Of a DNA stretch of 64,000 nucleotides, positions 8,233-16,980 are shown piece by piece (position 1 is the stretch's first letter; every line of letters starts with the position of its first letter). The position numbers and the translations under genes were made by a program. This stretch comes from DATJLY01 sp035532935 (lineage in GTDB: Bacteria; Pseudomonadota; Alphaproteobacteria; ATCC43930; CGMCC-115725): contig DATKQE010000003.1 in the NCBI GenBank assembly GCA_035532935.1, forward strand, positions 87,221-151,220. Reading direction: 5' to 3'. The notes under the pieces are model-generated. The model did no database searches. It saw only the letters and a program-made list of their open reading frames with translations, and had not been told where the DNA came from.

Positions 8233-9258
8233 CTATTTCTCGGCCTTCCTCACGAAGCTCTGGTCGATCATCGTGGAAATGTCGACGGCCCTCACCTTGG
8301 GGTTGGTCGCGCCCATCGCCTTCTGGGCCGCTTCGACCTGCGCGATCTGCGGTAGCGGAGCCGTCGGAATGACCTGGTTGACATAGAAATCATAGGTGAA
8401 ATCGAGCACGGCCTTGTCCTTGACGCCCAGGTGATCGCGCATCTCGCTTTCGACATAGGCCCGATCGGTCTTCTCGCGCTGGAACCCCTGCATCACTGCG
8501 GCCACGACGCCCTGGACGACCTGCGGATGCGACTGAATGTAGGCCGTGGTGAAGAGAACCCCCGCACTCACCGACGGAAGTCGCTTCTTCGTCAGGTCGA
8601 CCAGGTCCACGAATCCGTTGCGCTGAAACTGGTACGTCGCAGGCGGATGCGAGGCCGCCGCGGCGATGCTGCCCGCCAGCAAGGCGTTGTTCACGTTCGG
8701 CACGCTGCCGAGCGGCGTGATGGCCACGTCCCTGGTCGAGAGGCCGAGTTGCCCGAGCGTCAGGACCGTGGCGGCGAAGAGCGAGCCCGTGGTGCTGGGG
8801 ACACCCACCCGCTGCCCCTTGAGCGCGTTCGCACTTGCAAATTGCGGCCGCACCCAGAACTGGAAGGTATAGACGGGCGAGAGCGTCATGACGAATTTGA
8901 GTTTGGCTCCCTGCGCCACGGCAGAGATGGCATCGGGCCCGCCGATGCCCGCGGCTTGGACCTGACCGGTGAGCAGGGCGGGGACGCCCTCCTGGGCCGG
9001 CAGGTACCGCTCGGTCACGTCGAGGCCGTGCTGCTTGAAATAGCCGGCATCGCTCGCGATCCACAGCGGCATCATGTCGGCCGTCTTCTCGCTGTAGGAG
9101 AGGGTCAGATGCGGCATCGACGCTGTCGACGGCGTCGACGCGGCATCGGCGGCGGTCGCGCCGCCCGCCGCGCCAAGTACGATCGCTGCCGCGGCATAGA
9201 CGACATGGCACCGCTGCGCCCGCGATAGAGTCCGCCCGAACGGAACCAGATGTGTCAT
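8233..9258 (-). CDS. ABC transporter substrate-binding protein (NMT1/SsuA-like), copy 1
   Basis: A periplasmic binding protein of the aliphatic sulfonate/taurine/nitrate group, 341 residues from the ATG preceded by GGGAGG. A signal peptide with a hydrophobic core (VVYAAAAIVLGAAGGATA) is present. The mature part starts LTLSYSEKTADMMPLWIA, with the ligand-site region EGVPALLTGQV and GIGGPDAISA. It is a close paralogue of the protein at 10630-11652, sharing runs such as GLDVTERYLPAQEG and AAAASHPPATY. It is the last gene of a minus-strand operon that begins with the ATPase at 13475. The ligand is unknown. Confidence 0.88.
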   Translation of the reverse strand: MTHLVPFGRTLSRAQRCHVVYAAAAIVLGAAGGATAADAASTPSTASMPHLTLSYSEKTADMMPLWIASDAGYFKQHGLDVTERYLPAQEGVPALLTGQVQAAGIGGPDAISAVAQGAKLKFVMTLSPVYTFQFWVRPQFASANALKGQRVGVPSTTGSLFAATVLTLGQLGLSTRDVAITPLGSVPNVNNALLAGSIAAAASHPPATYQFQRNGFVDLVDLTKKRLPSVSAGVLFTTAYIQSHPQVVQGVVAAVMQGFQREKTDRAYVESEMRDHLGVKDKAVLDFTYDFYVNQVIPTAPLPQIAQVEAAQKAMGATNPKVRAVDISTMIDQSFVRKAEK

Positions 9259-9476
9259 GGAAGCCTCCCTGGATCTTGTTATGGCGCCGCGAGAACGCAC
9301 AGGGCCTGGCTGGCCGATCCCGCGACGCTTTATGCGGCGCTCGATCCGAAGCCCGGGCGCCGTCGGCAGGATGCCGGCTCCGGCGAAAATGGCAAGCCCG
9401 ACGAGAAGCGCCGGCGCCCGGCACTACCGAGCGCGGCCGGGTCGAGAATTTCCGGATCGGAGCGGGCCGATCCGGC

Positions 9477-10586
9477 TCAGGGATGCATGTCTTCGGTAAA
9501 CCAGATCGTGGGGAGCCGTTCGCCCACGCCCTGTTGGTCGGCGGCGGATAGAATCTGCTTGGCGACCGCGGCAAATTGCAGTCCGGTTCCGACCGGATTG
9601 AGAAAGACCACGCGCTCGCCGGCCGCCACGCGGGCCTGCACGCGTCCGGTCACGACATCGGCGAGATCGGGCGCGCTCGCCGCAATCGTCTTGAGGAGTT
9701 CCCGGACGTCGCCATCGCCGCGCTTCTCGCCGAACAGCGTATCGATGAAGTCCGTATCCTTGAACGGCTCGGTTCCCTTTCCGGCAACATAGTTGACCGG
9801 ATCGAGATCCCGCGTGTGAATGACGATCCGGTCGGCGCCGGTGAGGAGCTCGCGGCCCAGTTCCTGGGCCTTGACGCAGGCGACGAGCGTGCCCGGGCCG
9901 ATCCAATCGGGTTGAACGACGCGGTCGAGCGCGTTGGTGGCGGTGACCACGACGTCGGCCCCCTTCGCGGACTGTTCCGGCGATTCCATCGCCTCGATAT
10001 TAAGGCCGTCCGCTCGGCAGCGCTGCGCCAGGGCCCGCCGGCGCTCCCGGTTCGGACTCCAGAGGCGTATCTCGCAGTTCGGAAGCACCGAGGCGACCGC
10101 GTAGACGGCGCCTTCCGCCTGGGAGCCGCTGCCATAGACGCCGACGACCCGCGCGTCCGGCCGGGCGAGATGCCGGACGGCCACTGCCGTCGTTGCGCCG
10201 ACGCGCCGCCGCTGCACCTCCCCGTCCGGCATGATGGCGCGCAACTCGCCGCTGAGCGTGTCGAAGATGAAGACCAGTCCCACCCACCGGCCGCCCTCGG
10301 CGGCAGGGATTTTTTCCTTTCGCAAGTTTCCTTCCCGCCGCGTCCAGGAAATGACGTCGGAATTGATCCTGAGCGCCACGACATGGTCTTTTGCGAGCAG
10401 GCCGACCATCGACTTGAAGACGCAATACTGGTTCTCGGCAGGCGATTCGCCATAGAGGTCGGTCCGCGTCTGGATCACGGCGCGGCCCAGCCCATACTCG
10501 CGATAGGCGGTTTCGATGGCGTCGACATACGCCGAAATCGGCACGAGCGTCTTAACCTGCTCGTTCGTAAGCACCAGAACGGACAT
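9477..10586 (-). CDS. ornithine cyclodeaminase / mu-crystallin family oxidoreductase
   Basis: This is a 369-residue NAD(P)-dependent enzyme. Members of the family include ornithine cyclodeaminase, alanine dehydrogenase and ketimine reductases, acting on amino or imino acids in the cytoplasm. The Rossmann motif GVYGSGSQAEGAVYAV is near residue 150, after RRVGATTAVAV. The domain order (N-terminal substrate lid, central Rossmann fold, returning C-terminal strand FLNPVGTG) is normal. It lies between two paralogous binding-protein genes, so its substrate is probably derived from what the ABC system imports. Which amino acid is involved cannot be told. Confidence 0.85.
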   Translation of the reverse strand: MSVLVLTNEQVKTLVPISAYVDAIETAYREYGLGRAVIQTRTDLYGESPAENQYCVFKSMVGLLAKDHVVALRINSDVISWTRREGNLRKEKIPAAEGGRWVGLVFIFDTLSGELRAIMPDGEVQRRRVGATTAVAVRHLARPDARVVGVYGSGSQAEGAVYAVASVLPNCEIRLWSPNRERRRALAQRCRADGLNIEAMESPEQSAKGADVVVTATNALDRVVQPDWIGPGTLVACVKAQELGRELLTGADRIVIHTRDLDPVNYVAGKGTEPFKDTDFIDTLFGEKRGDGDVRELLKTIAASAPDLADVVTGRVQARVAAGERVVFLNPVGTGLQFAAVAKQILSAADQQGVGERLPTIWFTEDMHP

Positions 10587-10629
10587 GGGGTGGCTCCTTT
10601 CGACGCCGGCGGCGTGCTGCAGTCGACGG

Positions 10630-11652
10630 CTATTTGCTATTTTGCGCGGCCACAGCCGTCTTCACGAACCTCTGGTCGACCAAGGCGGAAAGATCGACGG
10701 TCTTCACCTTCGGGTTCTTGACGCTCAACGCCCGCTTCGCCGCTTCGAACTGACTGATTTCCGGCATCGGAATCGACGGCGCGACTTCGTTCGCGTAGAA
10801 ATTATAGGTGAACTCGAGCACCGCCGCGTCCTTGACGCCCATATGCGTGCGGATCTCCTGTTCGGCATAGGCCTTGTCGGTTTTTTCGCGGTGAAGCGCC
10901 TCGACGATCGCGTCGACGACGCTTTGCACGATCTTGGGATGCGCCTGGATATAGGACGTCATGACGGCGAGCCCGGTATTCACGTTCGGGATCCGCTTTT
11001 CCGCCAAGTCCACCATGTCGACGAATCCGTGCTGCTTGAACACATAGGTGGCCGGCGGATGCGACGCCGCCGCAGCGATGCTGCCGGCGAGCAGCGCGTT
11101 GTCCACGTTCTGGACGCTGCCGAGCGGCGTGATGGCCACGTCGGAAGGCGTCAGCCCGAGCTGCTGAAGCGCGATCACGGTTGCTGCATAAAGCGAGCCT
11201 GTGGTGCTGCTGACGCCCACCTGCTTGCCCTTCAGCTTGCTTGCCGTGGCGTATTGCGGCCGCGCCCACAACTGAAACGTGTAGACGGGCGAAAGCGTCG
11301 CGACGTATTTGAGTTTCGCTCCCTGGGCCGCGGCTGAAATCCCGTCGGGGCCGCCGATCGCTGCAATCTGCACTTGTCCCGTCAGCAGGGCGGGAATGCC
11401 TTCCTGGGCCGGAAGATACCGTTCGGTCACGTCGAGGCCGCGCTTCTTGAAATAGCCGGCGTCGGCGGCGATCCACAGCGCCAACTCGTCCGCCACCTTC
11501 TCGCTGTAGGAGATGGTCAGGTGCGTCGGCGCGCCGGGAGACGACTCGGCCCTCGCGCCCTGCGCGGTGGCAAGCACCAATCCCGCGGCGAGGACGAGAT
11601 GGAGCGGCCGGGCCGCCGCCGAGACCCGGTGCAGCGAAATCACGTGTGTCAT
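10630..11652 (-). CDS. ABC transporter substrate-binding protein (NMT1/SsuA-like), copy 2
   Basis: This 340-residue protein starts at the ATG preceded by GGGGAGGATTGC. A signal peptide (LHLVLAAGLVLATAQGARA) leads into THLTISYSEKVADELALWIA. It is alignable end to end with the protein at 8233-9258 without obvious gaps, so the two arose by duplication. It directly follows the permease gene, which suggests that it is the original partner of this importer. The ligand class may be sulfonate, taurine or another small organic ion; nothing in the sequence decides this. Confidence 0.88.
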   Translation of the reverse strand: MTHVISLHRVSAAARPLHLVLAAGLVLATAQGARAESSPGAPTHLTISYSEKVADELALWIAADAGYFKKRGLDVTERYLPAQEGIPALLTGQVQIAAIGGPDGISAAAQGAKLKYVATLSPVYTFQLWARPQYATASKLKGKQVGVSSTTGSLYAATVIALQQLGLTPSDVAITPLGSVQNVDNALLAGSIAAAASHPPATYVFKQHGFVDMVDLAEKRIPNVNTGLAVMTSYIQAHPKIVQSVVDAIVEALHREKTDKAYAEQEIRTHMGVKDAAVLEFTYNFYANEVAPSIPMPEISQFEAAKRALSVKNPKVKTVDLSALVDQRFVKTAVAAQNSK

Positions 11653-11758
11653 GCAATCCTCCCCAAGGTTTGTCGATCCGAGTCGAAAGTGTCGTCCGCG
11701 GCGCTGTTCGCCGCCTCGACGCCGTCCAAGATGCCGCGCAACCCGCGCGCGACGAACG

Positions 11759-12586
11759 TCACACGCGCCAGGCATCGAAGTGGCGCTCCAACCGGCGAAC
11801 GAGCGACGTGAGCAGCAAGCCGGCCACGGCGAAAATGACAAGGCCTGCGAAAACCATCGCCGTCTGGAATTGCTGGCCGGCATTCTCGATCATCGCCCCG
11901 ATCCCGTGCTGAGCGCCCAGCAGTTCGGCCACGAACACGCCGATCAGCGATTGACCCACCGCAAGCCGCAGGCCGCCCAGGATGAACGGCACCGAGCCCG
12001 GCAGCGCGACCGTGCGAAAGATCTGCAGGTCGCTGGCGCCGAAGCAACGTGCCACCCGCACCATATGCGAATCGAGGCTGCGGATGCCGCTGCTCGTATT
12101 GACGAGCACGGGGAAGACGGTCGTAAGGAAGACCAGCGCGACCTTCGAGGTCATGCCGATGCCGAGCCAGACGATGAGAAGCGGCCCCAAGGCCACGCGC
12201 GGGATCGCGTAAAGAAACGTCACGAACGGCTCGACGAGGTAGCCGAGCCGCACATACCAGCCGATCACCAGGCCCACGACAATGCCGACGGCCGCCGCGA
12301 GCGCAAATCCATAGAGAAGCTCCTGCCCGCTGGCCGCGAAATCCGCCCAAATGTCCGGCGAAGAGAACATCTCCCCGAACGCCCCGACCACATCGGCCGG
12401 GGCCGGCAAAACAATGGGCGGCTCGACGCCGAGTGCCGTCACCAGCTCCCAGGCGGCGAACAGCGCCACCATGAAAATGCTGCCCAGGAAAACGCGCTCC
12501 GTGCGCTGTCCGACCCGCCAGCCGATGAGCCCGCCCGGCCGCCGGCCGGGCGTTTCGGAATCCCCCTGCAGAATCACTGTCGCCAT
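11759..12586 (-). CDS. ABC transporter permease (SsuC/TauC-like)
   Basis: This is the inner-membrane permease of the importer, 275 residues from the ATG preceded by GGGAGGAACGG. About six hydrophobic segments are visible. The EAA loop that contacts the ATPase is ARCFGASDLQIFRTVALPGS near residue 170, followed by PFILGGLRLAVGQSLIGVF, characteristic of the SsuC/TauC/NrtB branch. The ATPase gene is 22 bases upstream. An upstream in-frame extension exists but is arginine-rich and was not used. Confidence 0.9.
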   Translation of the reverse strand: MATVILQGDSETPGRRPGGLIGWRVGQRTERVFLGSIFMVALFAAWELVTALGVEPPIVLPAPADVVGAFGEMFSSPDIWADFAASGQELLYGFALAAAVGIVVGLVIGWYVRLGYLVEPFVTFLYAIPRVALGPLLIVWLGIGMTSKVALVFLTTVFPVLVNTSSGIRSLDSHMVRVARCFGASDLQIFRTVALPGSVPFILGGLRLAVGQSLIGVFVAELLGAQHGIGAMIENAGQQFQTAMVFAGLVIFAVAGLLLTSLVRRLERHFDAWRV

Positions 12587-12608
12587 GAAGCCGTTCCTCC
12601 CCCCGTTC

Positions 12609-13475
12609 TCAACCGTCGCCCAGCGCCGCAGGCTCCCGACCTGCCCCGAGCGCCTCCGCGACCTCCTTGACATAGGCGAGGAACTCCGGGCGCAGACGTG
12701 CGTCGGCGCGCGGCTCGGGCAAGCTCACGCGAACCTCCCGCACGATGCGTCCCGGTCGCCGGCTGAAGACGCAGACCCGATCGGCAAGGAATACCGCCTC
12801 GCCGATGTCGTGGGTCACGAACAAGGCCGTGACGTTGGCCCGCTTGCAGATGCCGAGGAGCTCGATCTGCAGTGTCTCGCGCGTCTGGGCGTCCACCGAG
12901 GCGAAAGGCTCGTCGAGCAGGAGCAGCTCCGGCTCGACCGCCAACGCCCGGGCGAGATTGACGCGCTGCTGCATCCCGCCCGAGAGCTGATGGGGATAGC
13001 TGTGCGCGAAGTCGCCGAGCCCGACCAGCGCCAGGAGTTCGCGCGCGCGTGCCGCCGCCTCTTTTCCCCGCATCTTGCCGGACATTTCGAGGCCATAGGT
13101 CACGTTGTGCAGAACGTCGCGCCACGGCAAGAGTCCCGGCTGCTGAAAGACCATGGCGCGATCCGGCCCCGGCCGGGTGATCTTCTTTCCCTTCAGCGTA
13201 AGCTCGCCCGACGAGATCGGCAGAAAGCCCGCGACGGCGTTGAGCATCGTCGTCTTCCCGCACCCGGACGGGCCGACGACGCAGACCAGTTCCCCGCGCC
13301 GCACGGCGAGATCGACGCGATCTACCGCCAGCACGATCTGCGTCTCCTTTCCCGCGGCGTAGGCGACGGTTAACTGGCGGGCACAAAGGTAATCCCCTGC
13401 GGCGCCTATCGGGTCCGCAATTTGCCCTCCCTGCTCGGCCTTCCGGGGCAGTAGGCTCACAGGCTCGATCGCCAT
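12609..13475 (-). CDS. ABC transporter ATP-binding protein (SsuB/TauB-like)
   Basis: The 288-residue ATPase drives the importer encoded downstream. Walker A is VGPSGCGKTT, the Q-loop is VFQQPGLLPWRDV, the signature is LSGGMQQRVNLARAL, Walker B is LLLLDEPFASVD, and the switch histidine is in THDIGEAVF. The start MAIEPVSLL is chosen because residues before it are arginine-rich; the exact start is uncertain and no strong ribosome site is seen. It is the first gene of a five-gene unit: ATPase, permease, binding protein, cyclodeaminase-like enzyme, binding protein. Confidence 0.9.
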   Translation of the reverse strand: MAIEPVSLLPRKAEQGGQIADPIGAAGDYLCARQLTVAYAAGKETQIVLAVDRVDLAVRRGELVCVVGPSGCGKTTMLNAVAGFLPISSGELTLKGKKITRPGPDRAMVFQQPGLLPWRDVLHNVTYGLEMSGKMRGKEAAARARELLALVGLGDFAHSYPHQLSGGMQQRVNLARALAVEPELLLLDEPFASVDAQTRETLQIELLGICKRANVTALFVTHDIGEAVFLADRVCVFSRRPGRIVREVRVSLPEPRADARLRPEFLAYVKEVAEALGAGREPAALGDG

Positions 13476-13831
13476 GCCATGGCTTTCATCAAAACAGGAG
13501 ACCTCACGAATGCCGTCGCGACGCCGCCGCAAGCGCCGTTGCCGGGCAATGCTATGAATCCCGCCCCAGCCATGCAAGCCCCAAAGCCTGGAATTCACTG
13601 TGGCGCTGCGCGCGCTGCCACCGGTATGGATGGGGCCAGATCATCGGCCATATCATGGGAACGTCGCGGTTGCCGAGGCTGAGTCAAAGGTCGAGGACAA
13701 TACAGCACGCTGCGGCAAAGGCGAGCAAGTTCCGGGCCGCCGGGGCGGAGGCCCTGTCTTGCGCATAGAGAGATCATGGCAACCCGAGAAACCCGGCGGC
13801 GTGCTCCGGCCCAACGGTCGCGGCCGATGCC
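13476..13831. other. 356-bp intergenic stretch, nothing recognised
   Basis: It lies between the start of the ATPase gene and the stop of the repeat protein, both on the minus strand. The left end should hold the promoter of the ABC operon. I see no recognisable gene remnant, terminator with a T-run, or repeat. Confidence 0.4.
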
Positions 13832-15532
13832 TTACGCGGCGAGGATCGGATTGTGGGCGGCCTGCCAGCTCGACGCGAGCGCTCCGATCGGGCCGCCGCC
13901 GATCTGCGCGGTCCCGTTCATCTCCCAGACGGAAACCGCGCCCGTCTGGGTATTCTGCCACAAAATGTCCGCCTTGGTGTCGCCGTTGTAATCGCCAATG
14001 GCCGCAACCTGCCACGCCGGCGACGGGGTGGCGATGGGGCCGCCGCCGATGATGGTGGTCCCGTCCATCTCCCAGAGCGAGGCGGCGCCTGTCTGCGTAT
14101 TCCGCCACAGAATGTCGGTCATGCCGTCGCCGTTGAAATCCCCCAAACCGGCGATCTGCCACGCGGGTGACGGCGCGGCAATGGCGCCGCCGCCGATGAC
14201 GCTCGCGCCGTTCATTTCCCACAATCCCAGTTGGCCGGTGGCGGTGTTCTGCCACAGGATGTCGGCGTAGCCATCGTTGTTGAAGTCACCCACGCCGGCT
14301 ACCTTCCAACTCAGCGCCTGCGAGCCAAGCGGTCCGCCGCCGATGACGTTCGTGCCGTTCATCTCCCAGATCGACACGGCGCCGGTCGTGGTGTTCCGCC
14401 AAAGAATGTCGGACATGCCGTCATTGTTGAAATCCCCGACACCGGCGACCTGCCAAGACGGCGACGGAGCGGTGATCTGCCCGCCGCCGATAACGCTCGT
14501 GCCGTCCATCTCCCACAGTCCGAGTTGAACGGTGGCGCCGTTGCGCCACAGGATGTCCGCCTTTCCATCGTGATTGAAGTCGCCAATACCCGCCACCTGC
14601 CAGCTCGTCGGCGGATTGCCGATCGGTCCCCCGCCGATGAGGTTGGGGCCGCTCATCTCCCAGATCGACACCTGGCCGGTAACGGAGTTCCGCCACAGGA
14701 TGTCCGACGTGCCGATGCCGAAGAAGTCCGATGCCGGATCACCACCGAGCATGAAACCGTGCGAGCCGCTGGCGTCGACGTAGTATCCGACGACCGTGCC
14801 GGCGTCGTTGATCCCTTCGGCGTACGTCCCGTTCGTCCCGTTCGGATTGTCGAGCGTGGTGTAGACGCCGCCGGATTCGGTAAACCCGTGCGCGCCGCTG
14901 GCATTGACGTAGTATCCGACGACCGTGCCGGCGTCGTTGATCCCTTCGCCAAACGTCCCGCCCGTCGCGTTTGGATCGTTAAGCGTGGTGTAGACGCCGC
15001 CGCCTGATTCGGTAAACCCGTGCGCGCCGGCGCTGTCGCGGTACCACCCGACGACCGTCCCGCCGTCGTTGATCCCGGTCGCTTCCGTCCCGAAAGCCGT
15101 ATTAACAGGTACGTTCGGATCATCGAGCGTGGCGTAGACGCCGGCGGTGTCGGTGAAGCCGTGCGTCACCCCGTTGGCGTCGTAATAGTATCCGGCGACC
15201 GTTCCGCCGTCGTTGATCCCCATGGCGAGCGTGGCGATTCCGTTCGGATCATCGATGGTGGCATAGGTGCCGCCGGTCTCCGTAAACCCGAATTCGCCGC
15301 CGGCGCCGTCGAACCAACCGACGACCGTCCCGCCGTCGTTAATGCTGACGATGTCCGTTCCGTAGATCCCGTTCGGGTCGTCGAGCGTTGTGTAGACACC
15401 GGCGGCCTCGATGAAGCCATGGCTGCCGTTCGAGTCGAAGTAGTGTCCGACGACCGTCTCGTTATCGTTAATTCCGAGAGCAAACGTCCCTGGTGTGCCG
15501 TTCGGATCATCAAGCGTGGTGTAGACGTTCAT
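13832..15532 (-). CDS. HAF-repeat and FG-GAP/VCBS-repeat protein
   Basis: The 566-residue protein is made almost entirely of tandem repeats. Residues 3-263 are six HAF-type repeats of about 43 residues, of the form YTTLDDPNG...GINDGGTVVGYY...HGFTE. Residues about 268-560 are six FG-GAP/VCBS blocks of about 48 residues, each with DFNNDGMSDILWRN-type Asp/Asn loops that should bind Ca2+, followed by SIWEMNGTNVIGGG. Both repeat types form beta-propeller-like folds in extracellular proteins. There is no N-terminal signal peptide: the first repeat begins at residue 3. Export by a C-terminal signal, or a start further upstream, would be needed. GGGGGAAA lies upstream of the ATG. Confidence 0.85.
   Translation of the reverse strand: MNVYTTLDDPNGTPGTFALGINDNETVVGHYFDSNGSHGFIEAAGVYTTLDDPNGIYGTDIVSINDGGTVVGWFDGAGGEFGFTETGGTYATIDDPNGIATLAMGINDGGTVAGYYYDANGVTHGFTDTAGVYATLDDPNVPVNTAFGTEATGINDGGTVVGWYRDSAGAHGFTESGGGVYTTLNDPNATGGTFGEGINDAGTVVGYYVNASGAHGFTESGGVYTTLDNPNGTNGTYAEGINDAGTVVGYYVDASGSHGFMLGGDPASDFFGIGTSDILWRNSVTGQVSIWEMSGPNLIGGGPIGNPPTSWQVAGIGDFNHDGKADILWRNGATVQLGLWEMDGTSVIGGGQITAPSPSWQVAGVGDFNNDGMSDILWRNTTTGAVSIWEMNGTNVIGGGPLGSQALSWKVAGVGDFNNDGYADILWQNTATGQLGLWEMNGASVIGGGAIAAPSPAWQIAGLGDFNGDGMTDILWRNTQTGAASLWEMDGTTIIGGGPIATPSPAWQVAAIGDYNGDTKADILWQNTQTGAVSVWEMNGTAQIGGGPIGALASSWQAAHNPILAA
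13852..14731 (-). repeat. coding tandem repeats, FG-GAP/VCBS region
   Basis: Six degenerate DNA repeats of about 145 bp correspond to the protein blocks ending in DILWRN or DILWQN. They stay in frame and differ mainly by synonymous or conservative changes, so they arose by duplication within the gene and are kept by selection. They are coding repeats, not a CRISPR. Confidence 0.75.
14744..15526 (-). repeat. coding tandem repeats, HAF region
   Basis: Six DNA repeats of about 129-144 bp encode the YTTLDDPNG-type HAF units. The two units nearest the FG-GAP part are the most alike (shared GINDAGTVVGYYV), suggesting a recent duplication at that end. Confidence 0.75.
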
Positions 15533-15857
15533 CAGATATTTCCCCCATGCTCCGGGAGATGCTGGGCGATGAAGGCGGAAACGATCAAAGCTGCGCGCGA
15601 GACGAGCAATTGAGCCGGGATACAGTCATCGTGCGTCCTTCCGACAAGTGCGTGCCTTCTGACCGACAAGTCCTGGCGGGCAGGCCGGCGAAATGTTTAT
15701 TGACGGGCTTCGAAATCGATAAACGGCCGATACTGGCTGGGACCCGGCAATTTTTGGGCCAACTCTTTGAATCCAGATGCTTAGCCGTGATCGGCGTGCG
15801 CTGCCGCGGCAAGATGTAAAATCCGCCGACAAGCGCGTCCGGATTCGGCGTTAAGTT
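15533..15857. other. 325-bp intergenic stretch, promoter region only
   Basis: This lies between the start of the repeat protein and the stop of the glycosyltransferase gene, both on the minus strand. It is somewhat less GC-rich than the genes around it. No gene remnant, RNA gene or convincing terminator was recognised. Confidence 0.4.
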
Positions 15858-16919
15858 TCACATGGGATTAATGCCGGATTCGTCGGAACGGATGCCGATC
15901 GGCGGTGCAACGCCGCGCGCGCCTACACACGGCCTGCAGTTGGCGATGAACTGTGAGGCGCTTCGCTCCCACGAGCGCGTCAACGCGAAGGCGCGGCAAG
16001 CCGCGCGTGAAATGGTTAGCGCCTTACGACAGGCAGCCCCGAGATCCTCGTCGAGCGCGCCGATGGGATGGCCGCCGATCACGTCCTTGGGGCCGGTCAC
16101 GGGGTAGGCCGCGACCGGCACGCCGCAGGCCAGCGCCTCGAGCTGAACCACGCCGAAGGTGTCGGTACGGCTGGAAAACACGAAGACATCCGCGGCGGCG
16201 ATATGCGCGGCGAGCGTTTCCCCTTCCATCGCGCCGAGAAAATGGACGTGCGGGAACCGGCGCCGCAGCTCGGCCGCCTGCGGGCCGTCGCCGATGACGA
16301 CTTTGGAGCCCGGCAGATCGAGCGCCAGGAACGCCACCAGGTTCTTCTCCACCGCGACCCGTCCGACGCTGATGAAGATCGGGCGGGGCAGATCGAGCGA
16401 AGCGGCGCGATCCGGCCTGAAGAGGTCCGTGTCCACCCCGCGGGTCCACATGCCGAGGTGCCCGAACCCGCGCCGGCTCAGTTCCGCCATCAGTGACGGG
16501 GTCGAGATCATGGTTACCGCGGCCGCCGCATGAAAGCGGCGCAGCAGCGCATAGCTCCACGATTCGGGGATCGGCAGGCGTGCGGAGATGTATTCCGGAA
16601 AGCGCGTCATATAGCTCGTCGTGAACGCCAGGCCGCGGGCGAGGCAATAACGCCGCGCCATATGCCCGATCGGTCCTTCGGTGGCGATGTGCAGCGCGTC
16701 CGGCGCCGCCCATTCGATCCGGCGCGCGATCTCCTGCGGGTTCGGCACGGCGCAGCGGATGCTCGCATAGGTCGGCAGCGCGAAGGACGGAAACCCTTCC
16801 GGCGTCAGAAACTCGATCTCGGCGCCAAGCCGGCGCGCCTGGGCGGCGAGGGACTGCAGGCTTCGCACCACGCCATTGACCTGCGGCCGCCAAGCGTCGG
16901 TGGCTATCAGGATCCGCAT
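15858..16919 (-). CDS. glycosyltransferase family 4-like (group 1)
   Basis: This 353-residue cytoplasmic or membrane-associated GT-B enzyme begins MRILIATDAWRPQVNGVVRS, the typical N-terminus of GDP-mannose- or UDP-sugar-dependent glycolipid synthases such as MgtA and SqdX. The donor-binding C-terminal half has SVGRVAVEKN near residue 190, IGDGPQAAELRR, and the EX7E region (FGVVQLEALACGVPV). Its neighbours make membrane phospholipids, so a glycolipid acceptor such as diacylglycerol is a reasonable guess. The last 30 residues look variable. Psd lies 61 bases upstream in the same direction, probably in one transcript. Confidence 0.82.
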   Translation of the reverse strand: MRILIATDAWRPQVNGVVRSLQSLAAQARRLGAEIEFLTPEGFPSFALPTYASIRCAVPNPQEIARRIEWAAPDALHIATEGPIGHMARRYCLARGLAFTTSYMTRFPEYISARLPIPESWSYALLRRFHAAAAVTMISTPSLMAELSRRGFGHLGMWTRGVDTDLFRPDRAASLDLPRPIFISVGRVAVEKNLVAFLALDLPGSKVVIGDGPQAAELRRRFPHVHFLGAMEGETLAAHIAAADVFVFSSRTDTFGVVQLEALACGVPVAAYPVTGPKDVIGGHPIGALDEDLGAACRKALTISRAACRAFALTRSWERSASQFIANCRPCVGARGVAPPIGIRSDESGINPM

Positions 16920-16980
16920 CGCTACGCACCCCCTTCAAATCGCGTCGACCCCTGTTCCGCGCACAAACGCGACCGGCACG

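Noticed and set aside
13850..15530. Regular tandem repeats suggesting a CRISPR array
   Set aside because: The units are about 130-145 bp, have no spacers and are coding in one frame; they are protein repeats.
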